Source: Leptodactylus fallax
Lineage: Eukaryota > Chordata > Amphibia > Anura > Leptodactylidae
Reading direction: 5' to 3'
Assembly (NCBI GenBank): GCA_947044405.1
Contig: CAMRHE010000168.1
Location: forward strand, 2,673,001 to 2,737,000
DNA length: 64,000 nucleotides
Under the pieces are notes generated by a model. The model saw nothing but the letters and a program-made list of their open reading frames with translations, did no database searches and was not told where the DNA came from. The position numbers and the translations under genes are program-made. Below, one piece after another: positions 32,625 through 43,003 of this stretch; position 1 is the first letter of the stretch; every line of letters begins with the position of its first letter.

Positions 32625-32917
32625 GTGGAGGGCAAAGAGAGGTGATGAAACATAAAAAAACAATGTTACTCACCATTCCACGCTCCGCATCCGCTCTGTA
32701 TCTTCGGGCGCTTCTGCCTGTAGTCAGCGACCGCTCATTGAGTCTCAGGGGTCACGTCACGTCATTATGTGTAATGACGTCAGACGCAGACGTGACACCT
32801 GAGGCCCTGTCAGCTGACTTCAGGCAGAAGCGCCTGAAGAGTACACAGCGGCTGCGGAGCGTGGAATAGTGAGTAACATTGTTTTTTTATGTTTGATCAT
32901 CTCCCCGGGGTCTCCGC
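32625..32917. other. Inverted-repeat segment between hairpins
   Basis: The two halves are complementary: aacataaaaaaacaatgttactcac near 32648-32674 against gtgagtaacattgtttttttatg near 32870-32892, and cttcgggcgcttctgcctg against caggcagaagcgcctgaag. A long palindrome sits between two hairpins. Confidence 0.8.
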
Positions 32918-32959
32918 TTATTATACTCGGGGGTCTGAAGAGACCCCACAGTATAATAA
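32918..32959. repeat. Recurrent hairpin, copy e
   Basis: Same stem family, loop GAAG, with two imperfect pairs. Confidence 0.85.
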
Positions 32960-32999
32960 TAGCAGTTTCGTTTCGGCCGTGTTTGGTCCGATCGAAACT

Positions 33000-33084
33000 G
33001 CTGGGTGAGGAGTCCGCTGCCGTGCCAGGGAAATAAGCCTCGCGTGCCAAGAGTGGCACGCGTGCCAGAGGTTGCCGACCCCTG
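33000..33084. mobile_element. hAT terminal fragment (CAGGGGTCGGCAACC type)
   Basis: The end ...GGTTGCCGACCCCTG at 33070-33084, preceded by the inverted words gcacgcgtgcc, is the standard terminus of a widespread vertebrate hAT group. The opposite terminus was not found, so only a fragment is called. Confidence 0.6.
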
Positions 33085-33086
33085 CT

Positions 33087-33250
33087 ATAGCAACTACAGA
33101 ATATACCGAGACCATGAACCTACCTGTAGTAACTACAAAATACACCGAGACCATGAACCTACCTGTAGTAACTACAGAATACACCGAGACCATGAACCTA
33201 CCTGCAGTAACTACAAAATACACCGAAACCATGAACCTACCTGCAGCAAC
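33087..33250. repeat. 39-bp minisatellite
   Basis: About four units of 39 bp, built on taactacagaatacaccga and gaccatgaacctacctgcag. One more partial unit lies near 33,315-33,355. The unit is 13 codons long and keeps frames open (VTTEYTETMNLPA), but there is no independent coding evidence. Confidence 0.85.
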
Positions 33251-33583
33251 TCCATTCTAGTCAGTTCTGTAGTGAGACCGCTAAAATGGAGTTGTTGTAA
33301 GGAGGACCTAACTATAGCAACTACAGAATATACCAACACCATGAACCTACCTGCAGTATACTATATACTCATAAATCAGGTGCACAGCGATATATCAGAA
33401 TTTAGATCTATGTCAGTTATGAATTGCTATATATTTCCATTATCACTTACAAAAAGAAAGTGGAGTGAGATATAATAAACACGTCAGGCCGAGGCGTCTC
33501 CGCCCTGTTCAGACCATATCCACACAATGTCTCAGAACTGGTCTGGTGCAAATTATATATACATATGGCACTCATAAATTATA
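33251..33583. other. Repeat-derived sequence, no gene
   Basis: Includes aactccattctagtcagt and its inverse, also found at 35,450-35,750, and a partial 39-bp unit. Nothing coding. Confidence 0.5.
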
Positions 33584-33622
<39 letters not shown>

Positions 33623-33628
33623 TTATAT

Positions 33629-33674
<46 letters not shown>
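33584..33674. repeat. (TA)n microsatellite at Tc1 insertion site
   Basis: TA/AT-rich tract interrupted once near 33620. The Tc1 element starts directly after it. Confidence 0.9.
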
Positions 33675-33677
<3 letters not shown>

Positions 33678-35299
33678 TACAGACCAAAAGTTTGGACACA
33701 TCTTCTCATTCCAAGAGTTTTCTGTATTTGCATGACTATAAAAATTGTAGATTCACACTGAAGGCATCAAAACTATGAATTAACACAAGTGGAATTATAT
33801 ACTTAACAAAAAAGTGTGAAACAACTGAAAATATGTCTTATATTCTAGGTTCTTCAAAGTAGCCACCTTTTGCTTTGATTACTGCTTTGCACACTCTTGG
33901 CATTCTCTTGATGAGCTTCAAGAGGTAGTCACCTGAAATGGTCTTCCAACAGTCTTGAAGGAGTTCCCAGAGATGCTTAGCACTTGTTGGCCCTTTTGCC
34001 TTCAGTCTGCGGTTCAGCTCCCCCAAACCATCTCGATTGGGTTTAGGTCTGGTGACTGTGGAGGCCAGGTCATCTGGCATAGCACCCCATCACTCTCCTT
34101 CTTGGTCAAATAGCCCTTACACAGTCTGGAGGTGTGTTTGGGGTCATTGTCCTGTTGAAAAATAAATGATGGTCCAACTAAACGCAAACCGGATGGAATA
34201 GCCGCTGCAAGATGCTGTGGTAACCATGCTGGTTCAGTATTCCTTCAATTTTGAATAAATCCCCAACAGGGTCACCAGCAAAGCACCCCCACACCATCAC
34301 ACCTCCTCCTCCATGCTTCACGGTGGGAACCAGGCATGTAGAGTCCATTCGTTCACCTTTTCTGCGTCGCACAAAGACACGTTGGTTGGAACAAAGATCT
34401 CAAATTTGGACTCATCAGACCAAAGCACAGATTTCCACAGGTCTAATGTCCATTCCTTGTGTTCTTTAGCCCAAACAAGTCTCTTCTGCTTGTTGCCTGT
34501 CCTTAGCAGTGGTTTCCTAGCAGCTATTTTACCATGAAGGCCTGCTGCACACAGTCTCCTCTTAACAGTTGTTGTAGAGATGTGTCTGCTGCTAGAACTC
34601 TGTGTGGCATTGACCTGGTCTCTAATCTGAGCTGCTGTTAACCTGCGATTTCTGAGGCTGGTGACTCGGATGAACTTATCCTCCACAGCAGAGGTGACTC
34701 TTGGTCTTCCTTTCCTGGGGCGGTCCTCATGTGAGCCAGTTTCTTTGTAGCGCTTGATGGTTTTGGCCACTGCACTTGGGGACACTTTCAGAGTTTTCCC
34801 AATTTTTCTGACTGACTGACCTTCATTTCTTAAAGTAATGATGACTACTCGTTTTTCTTTACTTAGCTGCTTTTTTCTTGCCATAATACAAATTCTAACA
34901 CTCCATTCAGTAGGACTATCAGCTGTGTATCCACCTGACTTCTGAATAACACAACTCATGGTTTTAACCCCATTTATAAGGCAAGAAATCCCACTTATTA
35001 AACCTTACAGGGCACACCTGTGAAGTGAAAACCATTTCAGGTGACTACCTCTTGAAGCTCATCAAGAGAATGCCAAGAGTGTGCAAAGCAGTAATCAAAG
35101 CAAAAGGTGGCTACTTTGAAGAACCTAGAATATAAGACATATTTTCAGTTGTTTCACACTTTTTTGTTAAAGTATATAATTCCACATGTGTTAATTCATA
35201 GTTTTGATGTCTTCAGTGTGAATCTACAATTTTTATAGCCATGAAAATACAGAAAACTCTTGGAATGAGAAGGTGTGTCCAAACTTTTGGTCTGTACTG
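33675..35299 (-). mobile_element. Tc1/mariner element, family B, with long TIRs
   Basis: 1625 bp. Ends are CAGTACAGACCAAAAGTTTG and its complement. Left TA is at 33673-33674; the right duplication is altered to TG. The inverted repeats extend about 260 bp (33675-33940 against 35035-35299) and include the transposase C-terminal coding region. Confidence 0.93.
33838..34884 (-). pseudogene. Tc1 transposase, multiply frameshifted (family B)
   Basis: Likely start ATG 34884 (MARKKQLSKEKR). The first open part, down to 34318, holds the helix-turn-helix regions (SVRKIGKTLKVSPSAVAKTI, GRPRVTSAVED) and WSDESKFEIF with the first catalytic D. The second (34372-34178) holds [19 protein letters not shown]. 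The third (34080-33838) holds the C-terminus ending KAKGGYFEEPRI. At least two frameshifts separate them. A segment corresponding to the second D is degraded around 34150-34170. Confidence 0.88.
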
Positions 35300-35770
35300 T
35301 GTATGTATATATATATATATATATATATAAATACATATAATCTATGAGTGCCATATGTATATATGTCCAGGAACACATTTCTTCCATTCCTATTGATAAT
35401 CATATATATATAATGTCCCTCTTGGCCAGTTCTGACTCTAGGATCCTCCCTATAGAAACTCCACTCTAGCTTCTCCTGTAGTGAGGTGACTAGATTGGAG
35501 TTTCTGGTGGCAGCTCCTGTAAGCAACTCCATTCTAGTCACCTCAGTAAAGAACTGTCTACATTGGAGTTGGTTGTAGCAGGTCCTCCCTCCAGCAACTC
35601 CAATCTAGTCATCTCAGTAATGAATTGTCTAGAATGGAGTTGATCCTGGTAGGTCCTCCCTCCAGCAACTCCATTCTAGACCGTTCACTAGTGAGGTGAC
35701 TAGATTGGAATTGCTGGAGGGAGGACCTACAAGGAGTAACGACATTCTAGTCGCAACCGTATGTATTTCA
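35300..35770. other. Inverted and tandem 'caactccattctagtc' repeats
   Basis: A short (TA)n near 35306-35330, then repeated words in both orientations (ggtgactagattggagtt and aactccattctagtcacc) with ggtcctccctccagcaact. The pattern suggests a decayed foldback element. No coding evidence. Confidence 0.55.
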
Positions 35771-36335
35771 TTCCACATGTCCATCCATGTTCTGACTAAC
35801 AGACTGTGAAAATAATAGGTCAGGTTATAGTTATGCTAAATGGTGCAGCAGTGTAGATGAAAAAATTGCAGTTAAAACTGCAGTTCCCAGCATGCAGATG
35901 GTAGGTGCCAGTACTAATAGTATGATATTATTTTCTGATAAACCTGTTATAAGGGGACATGCGTTGAGATTTTAATAAAGAGCAGAGGGATAGATATTTA
36001 ATTGCTATAAAGGCAGTCTGTTTTCTCTGCTAATGGACTACTATATCACAGTTCATTAGTCTGAACATGGATGGACATGTGGATTGAAATACATATGTAA
36101 TCCCTATATGTACTGAGGGGTGTGGAATTAAAGTCACTCCCAGATTCAGATGGGATATTTGATACATAGTTATATCCAGCTAATCACTGGTCAGTCCAGT
36201 GATTATTGGAAGCTCTATTTTAATTTAATTATTAATAAAAGTTATATTTTAGGATTTATTATTTTTGCTTAGACAATTCTGTTGGTTTTCTGTGAGCAGT
36301 AATTCTGAGTGGGATTGGGATAGCACTTTCAGTGA
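35765..36335 (-). repeat. Uninterrupted copy of the older dispersed repeat, with MITE-like palindrome
   Basis: On the minus strand, 36330-36090 matches 12690-12802, 15541-15624 and 26734-26790 in order, without the piggyBac or the hAT. It is therefore the empty-site relative. A roughly 310-bp inverted-repeat unit (35775-36085; arms CACATGTCCATCCATGTTC and complement) lies beside it. Confidence 0.75.
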
Positions 36336-36662
36336 TCGTAGTTATGCAGAGCTGTTTTAACAAATTGGTGAGCCCAGTGCAAAAAATTGATAAGTGGCCA
36401 CTATCACCACCTCCCATCAGTGCCCAGAATAAAAATAAAAAAAAGCTTACCCTGTTGTTGTACTCCTTGTGACAGTGCAGTTCTTCACTGAAGCCAGAGG
36501 AGTGCACACCTCGGCTTCAGTGAGCATGCCCTGTACCTCTGGCTCCGTGCACTGAGTGAAGCCCAGTGTTATGTACATCCTCTGCTTCATTGAAGAACAG
36601 CGCAGGTTCTTGGAGCACCAGAGATGAGTCCAATGAGACTCGTCGAACTTATCTCTAAGTAA
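36336..36662. other. No gene recognised
   Basis: Unique-looking sequence without splice-flanked open frames that I could support. Confidence 0.4.
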
Positions 36663-36888
36663 GGGTGTGTTCACACTTGCGCTTGAGTCCGTCCGCTGCC
36701 AATCCGAGTGAAACTCTCGGGAAACTGGATAGGCACCGGATAGCGACAGGTTAGCGACGCATTGTTTAAAAACCCATTCACTTGAATGGGTTTTTAAAGC
36801 AGTGCGTGGGTGTGCGCTTACACCCTCTGCGCTGCAAAGCCGTTTTTTTTCATCGGACACAAAGTCCTGCATATCCGACTTTGTTTCC
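36663..36888. mobile_element. Harbinger-type MITE, left half
   Basis: Third copy of the 6847-7260 family. It starts after TAA at 36660-36662 and runs to about ccgactttgtttcc at 36888, then switches directly into Tc1 transposase sequence. Confidence 0.85.
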
Positions 36889-37824
36889 CAAACTTTAAAC
36901 ATCCCAAGGAGCACGGTGCAAGCAATCATATTGAAATGGAAAGAGTATCAGACCACTGCAAATCTGCCAAGACCCGGCCGTCCCTCTAAACTTTCATCTC
37001 AAACAAGGAGAAGACTGATCAGAGATGCAGCCAAGAGGCCCATGATCACTCTGGATGAACTGCAGAGATCTACAGCTGAGGCGGGAGAGTCTGTCCATAG
37101 GACAACAATCAGTCGTACACTGTACAAATCTGGCCTTTATGGAAGAGTGGCAAGAAGAAAGTCATTTCTCAAAGATATCCATAAAAAGTCTCGGTTAAAG
37201 TTTGCCACAAGCCACCTGGGAGACACACCAAACATGTGGAAGAAGGTGCTCTGGTCAGATGAAACCAAAATCGAACTTTTTGGCCACAATGCAAAACGAT
37301 ATGTTTGGCGTAAAAGCAGCACAGCTCATCACCCTGAACACACCATCCCCACTGTCAAACATGGTGGTGGCAGCATCATGGTTTGGGCCTGCTTTTCTTC
37401 AGCAGGGAAAGGGAAGATGGTTAAAATTGATGAGAAGATGGATGGAGCTAAATACAGGACCATTCTGGAAGAAAACCTGTTGGAGTCTGCAAAAGACTTG
37501 AGAGTGGGACAGAGATTTATCTTCCAACAAGACAATGATCCCAAACATAAAGCAAAATCTACAATGGAATGGTTCACAAATAAACGTATCCAGGTGTTAG
37601 AATGGCCAAGTCAAAGTCCAGACCTGAAGCCAATCGAGAACCTGTAGAAAGAGCTTAAAATTGCTGTTCACAAACGCTCTCCATCCAACCTCACTGAGCT
37701 CGAGCTGTTTTCCAAGGAAGAATGGGCAAGAATTTCAGTCTCTCGATGTGCAAAACTGATAGAGATATACCCCAAGCGACTTGCAGCTGTAATCACAGCA
37801 AAAGGTGGCTCTACAAAGTATTAA
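36889..37824 (+). pseudogene. Tc1 transposase, truncated, one amber codon (family C)
   Basis: DDE transposase body. It enters at LNIPRSTVQAIILKWKEY in the helix-turn-helix domain and includes PRPGRPSKLS, WSDETKIELFG (first D), FQQDNDPKHKA (second D) and SPDLKPIENL (E). TAG at 37645-37647 stops it two residues after the glutamate. The frame then stays open to the natural end (KGGSTKY, stop 37822-37824). The MITE sequence upstream is in frame, so an ATG at 36802 opens a 281-codon chimeric frame. Lack of a left TIR means the copy cannot move by itself. Confidence 0.92.
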
Positions 37825-38044
37825 CTTAAGGGGGCCGAATAATTTGGCACGCCCCACTTTTCAGTTTTTTAATTTTTACAAAAGTTTAAAATATCCAATA
37901 AATTTCGTTCCACTTCACAGTTGTGTCCCACTTGTTGTTGATTCTTCACCAAAAAATTAAAATTTTATATCCTTATGTTTGAAGCCTGAAATGTGGCAAA
38001 AGGTTGAAAAGTGCAAGGGGGCCGAATACTTTCGCAAGGCACTG
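36889..38044 (+). mobile_element. Tc1/mariner element, family C, 5' truncated
   Basis: Only the transposase body and right end remain. The right terminus ...GAATACTTTCGCAAGGCACTG ends at 38044, followed by TA. The left TIR and first transposase codons are replaced by the MITE half. Confidence 0.9.
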
Positions 38045-38594
38045 TATAAGCCTGCATTATCTGCTATCAGTTTTTCTGCTGTTAATAATCAGATAATGGC
38101 TAAAACACATTTTGCATTTGTCTCTCAGGCTGTGAGCGTGTACAATAAGGAGCAGTCTGCCCCCCTCCCCTATCCATTACTGGAAATGTCTGCCATTCTG
38201 CTATGAGTAACTATACAATTGCAATCAAATACCTGAGAAAAGCCCAAGTGACCATAATATTGGAGATCCAGGGACTATATAAGTCTGCACATATCAACAT
38301 TTTGCAGACTTGTCTGTGCAGGCTGTAAGTAGAATCACCCCTTCCATTCATGGTGTGAAGTGAGAAAAGGACGGACCTCTACACTCGCTCATAAAAAAAA
38401 GTTATAGGATTTGATGAATGAAAAACGCAAAAAATGGTTTGTTCATCAACGCCTAAAAGAGGCTGGTCACTAAAGGGTTAAATAGGAGCACTGATGTTGC
38501 CTCTGGGTGATGTCATAACAGTGGGAGGATCAACTCTGACTGCACTGGATAGTGCAATCAGGACAAAGTAGGAGTATGAGTGACAAGAACAGTA
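38045..38594. other. No gene recognised
   Basis: A fragment near 38,440-38,480 ends in aaagaggctggtcactaaagggttaa, like the end of a TTAA-type repeat. Otherwise nothing identified. Confidence 0.4.
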
Positions 38595-39368
38595 CACAGC
38601 CATTAATGTCTAAACCCCTGGCAACAAAAGTGAGTACACCCCCTAAGTGAAAATGGACAAATTGTGCCCAATTAGCCATTTTCCCTCCCCAGTGTCGTGT
38701 GACTGGTTAGTGTTACAAGGTCTCAGGTGTGAATGGAGAGCAGATGTCTTAAATTTCGTGTTTTCCCTCTCACACTCTCATACTGGAAGTTCAACACGGC
38801 AGCTCATGCCAAAGAACTCGCTGAGGATCTGAAAAAAAAAATTGTTGCTCTATATAAAGATAGCCTAGGTTATAAGAAGATTGCCAATGTTGTGAAACTG
38901 AGATGCACAATGGCGAACAAGACCTTACAGCGGTTTAACAAGACAGGTTCCACTCTGAACAGACCTCGCATGGTCGGCCAAAGAGGTTGAGTGCCTGTGC
39001 TCAGCGTCATATCCAGAGGTTGTCTTTGCAAAATAGACGTATAAGTGCTGTCAGCATTGCTGCAGAGATTAAAGTGATGGGGGGGGGGGGGGTCAGTCTC
39101 TTCTAAAGATGATGCACAAGAAAGCTCGCAAACAGTTTGCTGAATACAAGCAGACTAAGGACATGGATTACTGGAACCATGCCCTGTGGTCTGATGAGAC
39201 CAAGATAAACTTTTTTTTGATTCAGATGGTATAAATCATGTTTTGCGGCAACCAGGTGAGGAGTACAAAGACAAGTGTGTCTTGCTTACAGTCAAGCATG
39301 GTGGTGGGAGTGTCATAGATTGGGGCTGCGTGAGTGCTGCCGGCTGTGGGGAGCTACATTCATGGTTG

Positions 39369-39847
39369 TGTCAAGACTCTCCTACTGGGCTTCCGGAGAC
39401 CAATGGCTGTGATCTGTAGTCCAACAGGTAGTATGCTGGAACTTGCAGTGCAACTGTAGTATGCTGGACCTTGTAGTGCAGTGGTAGTAGCAGGTATCCA
39501 CAGTGCAACAGGTAGTATGCTGGATCTTGTAGTGCAGCAGGTAGTATGCTGGAACTTGTAGTGCACTGGTAGTATGCTGGACCTTGTAGTGCAGTGGTAA
39601 TATGCTGGACCTTGTAGTGCAGTGGCAGTAGAAGGTATCCACAGTGCAGCAGGTAGTATGCTGGAACTTGTAGTACAGCGGTAGTATAGAACCAACTGGG
39701 ATCAGTAGTCCCCGGCTCAAGGAGTAAGCGAAGCTGGCTTCAAACACAATACTCAGGCGCTGAGTGATCAGGTGTAGGAGTTCAAATAATCAACAGTCAG
39801 GAACCAAGATGGCCACAGACAGGAAACATCAAATTAAGATCCTGACA
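39369..39847 (-). repeat. 3' LTR of chromovirus element
   Basis: On the plus strand it reads TGTCAAGACTCTCC ... AAGATCCTGACA. It contains about seven tandem copies of a 25-35 bp unit (tagtatgctggaacttgtag). It differs from the other LTR in unit number and by many substitutions. Confidence 0.93.
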
Positions 39848-39879
39848 TTACTCCGACCTCAGGAACGGCCTCTGGACGA

Positions 39880-40532
39880 TCCCAGACCAGGCTTCTCGGG
39901 ATATTTACAATGAAATTGATTAATTAATCGAGGGGCATTGATGTTGTCTAGGGGTTCCCAGGCCATTTGATAAGGTATTGCAACCGACCCCTGCAGATCC
40001 TGGAATCCAAAATCTTCTCAATGACAAATTGCTCTTGATCATCCACTATGACAGGACCAGGAGGTGAACATCCAGGAATAGGGTTGGGAACTGCAGCCTT
40101 CTGCAAAGAGACATGAAAGACAGGATGGATTCTCATGGTCTTCAGAAGGTCCAATCGAAAAGTTACTGAATTTACCAGACTGCTAACCTTAAAAGGACCA
40201 ATGTATTTCTGTCCCAGTTTTCGTGAGGGGTTCTTCAGTTTCAGGTTCTTTGTAGGTAGCCAGACTGTATCCCCTACCTTAAATGTTGGTGCTGGTTTAC
40301 GAAACCTGTCAGCTGTCTTTATAAAACTTTCCTGAGCTGCGCTCAACGTCTCCTTCAAAATTGCGAGATCTTGTTGTAAAGTGGTAATTCTTTCTGTAAC
40401 TGCTGGCACAGAAGCATTCACAGGAAATCTGGGAAAGCTCTTTGGATGAAAACCTAGGTTAGCATAGAAAGGTGTTACTTTCGTAGAAGCACTCTGCGAA
40501 TTGTTATAGGAGAATTCTGCCATGGGAAGCAA
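39880..40532 (-). pseudogene. Integrase C-terminus with chromodomain remnant
   Basis: 194 open codons contain the integrase C-terminal region (FKVGDTVWLPTKNLKLK, GPFKVSSLVNSVTFRL) and then the beginning of a chromodomain (EKILDSRICRGRLQYLIKW). A stop at 39948 follows. Beyond it another frame continues (INAPRLINQFH...YPEKPG), the usual end of the domain, with a small internal deletion. Chromodomains in this group direct integration to marked chromatin. Confidence 0.85.
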
Positions 40533-41098
40533 TCGACAGTGTCCTTAGTCGAAGGTAGACCCGCACAGGGAATGAAGTGAGCGGCTTTTGTCAGATGATC
40601 GACTACGACTAATATCGTATTCTTCTCCTTGGAGGTTGGTAATTCCACAATGAAGTCCATAGATATGGACTCCCAAGGGCGAGTTGGAATGGGAAGAGGT
40701 TGTAACAATCCTGTTGGTGAAGAACGTTGTGTCTTACATCTGGTACAAATGTCACAAGAGCGAACATAATTCTTGACATCTTTCCGATAGCCAGGCCACC
40801 AGAAAAAACAAGATAAAAAGTCTTGGGTCTTCTGTATTCCCCGGTGACCTGCCATCTTGGAGTCGTGCATCAGCTTCAAAATCTTCACCCTCACCCCTTC
40901 AGGAACATACAGACATAGACCATGAACCCATACTTCGTTCCTCAGACTTAGGTGTACATTATTTGTGGGTTGTGATAGGAAAGGATCTGAATCATAAGGC
41001 CCCTTAATGTCACTCAACAAATCTTGGTTGTGGATTACTCCTAAAAAGTTGGAATTCGACAGTATTGTCTTGGATGGAGTATCAAGCGTAGGGTCCAC
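40475..41098 (-). pseudogene. Integrase N-terminal part, core deleted
   Basis: Contains the HHCC zinc domain (HDSKMAGHRGIQKTQDFL ... CDICTRC) and the first catalytic aspartate block (SISMDFIVELP, VVVDHLTKAAHF). After STKDTVDCF the sequence jumps to the region following the core: the segment carrying the second aspartate and glutamate is missing near 40,535-40,545. The integrase is therefore non-functional. Confidence 0.87.
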
Positions 41099-41217
41099 AG
41101 AATAAATTATAGATAGAGCATCAGCTTTACCATTACGGGAGGTTGGCCTATAAGAAATTACAAAATGAAATTGGTTCAGAAATAAACTCCAGCAAGCCTG
41201 TCATGGAGATAGACATC

Positions 41218-42497
41218 TTACTGATCTAATAAACTCCAGATTACGATGATCAGTGAGGATGATAATTTGTTGTGAAGCGCCCTGAAGATGATGCCTCCAT
41301 TCTTTAAAGGCAGAGATGATATAGCCAATAACTCCTTGTTTATTACATCATAATTTCCCTCTGCAGGTGACAGTCCTTGAGAAAAGTAGGAGCAAGGATG
41401 CAGTAGACTCTTCTCCCCTGTCCTCTGTGAGAGGATGGCCCCAATAGCACAGTCAGAAGCGTCCACCTCAACAATGAAGGCTCATTCAGGATCAGGATGA
41501 ATTTAGCACTGGAGCTGTATTAATCTTGGTCTTTAAGCGGTGAAAGGCTTCCTGTGCCTGGGATGACCAGGTAAAAGCTGTCGTCTTCTCGTAAGTTGAG
41601 TGATAGGGGAGACAACTCCTGAAAAACTCTTAATAAAACGTCGTTAAAAATTGGCAAATCCGATAAAGCGCTGAACTTGTTTAACAGTCCTTGGTATGGG
41701 CCAATCAAGGATTGCCTGTATCTTACTAGAGTCCATGCTCAGCCCTTGTGGTGTAATCATGTACCCCAAGTATTGAATTTCCGATCTATGGAACTCGCAC
41801 TTTTCAAGCCTTATATAGAGATGGTTTTCCCTCAAATGTCCCAAAACAGTCTTCACATGCTGTTGATGTTCTTCGGGAGAATTAGAAAAAATCAAAATGT
41901 CATCCAGATAGATTACCACGAAGAGGTCTAGAAGATCCCTGAAAATGTGATTTACTAGGTGTTGGAAGGTGGCTGGGGCATTACAAAGCGGCATGACCAG
42001 GTATTCAAAGTGACCATAACGAGATCTGAAGGTGGTTTTCCATTCATCCCAAGGCCTGGTGCAGACTAAATTATATGCTCCGCGAAAATCTAATTTCGTG
42101 AAGATCTTGGCCTTCTGTACTCTCTCCAGCAGTTCTGGAATTAATGGCAAAGGATAACAGTTTCTAATTGTAACTTTAAGTTCTCGATAGTCTATGCAGG
42201 GTCGGAGAGAACCATCATTTTTCTTAACAAAGAATATAGGAGCCCCTGCTGGGGATGAATGAATCCTTTAGCCAAATTCTCATCAATGTATGTTTTGAGA
42301 TGTTTCAATTCTGGTCCTGCTAGCGAATAAATGCTGCCAAAAGGTATAGCCGTACCTGGCCGAAGCTCTATGGGGCAATCATATGAACGATGTGGAGGAA
42401 GTTGATCTGCTTTCTTCTTATCACAGACATCAGCAAAGCTCTCATAAATAGGAGGTAGGCTCAGAACTGGGGCTGGATCTTGTCTCCATAGTAGCAA
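41218..42497 (-). pseudogene. Reverse transcriptase and RNase H, broken
   Basis: Pieces run from 42497 (RPGTAIPFGSIYSLAGPEL, the start of RT) through 42150-41644 ([56 protein letters not shown]) to RNase H at 41466-41218 ([27 protein letters not shown]). The YLDD catalytic motif survives. Frame changes occur near 42,200, 41,640 and 41,470. Confidence 0.88.
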
Positions 42498-43003
42498 GAG
42501 GTAGACTCAGAACTGGAGCTGGATCTTGTGTCTCCATAGTAGCAGGAGGTAGACTCAGAACTGGAGCTGGATCTTGAGTCTCCATAGTAGTAGGAATGTG
42601 TTTCCCTGGAAAACGTATCTCCTTCGTTTCTCAGTTGATAACAGGATTCTGGGTCTGTAACCAGAGGAAACCCAAAATAATAGGAAAATGCGGAGAGGTA
42701 AGTATCTCTTGATGATCTGGTTTCAAAAGGATCCTCAGGGTACGGTCTTTTGATCCACTGGTCCTGAGACTAGTGGAGATTCATCCACCGTCTCAGGATG
42801 AAAAGTCTATAAAGTTTCCACTGGCTCCTGAATCTATCATGGCTGTACTAGAAACCCACTGAGAATTGATCAAGATCTGAATAGGGAGAAGGCAGTGTGA
42901 TCCCTTCTCTCTTCTTTCAATGTGAGGAACAACAGAGGATATGACAGCGTTCAGAGGTAGAGTTGGCTCTGAAACAACTGACTCAGAGTCAGAGAAGTCA
43001 CAT

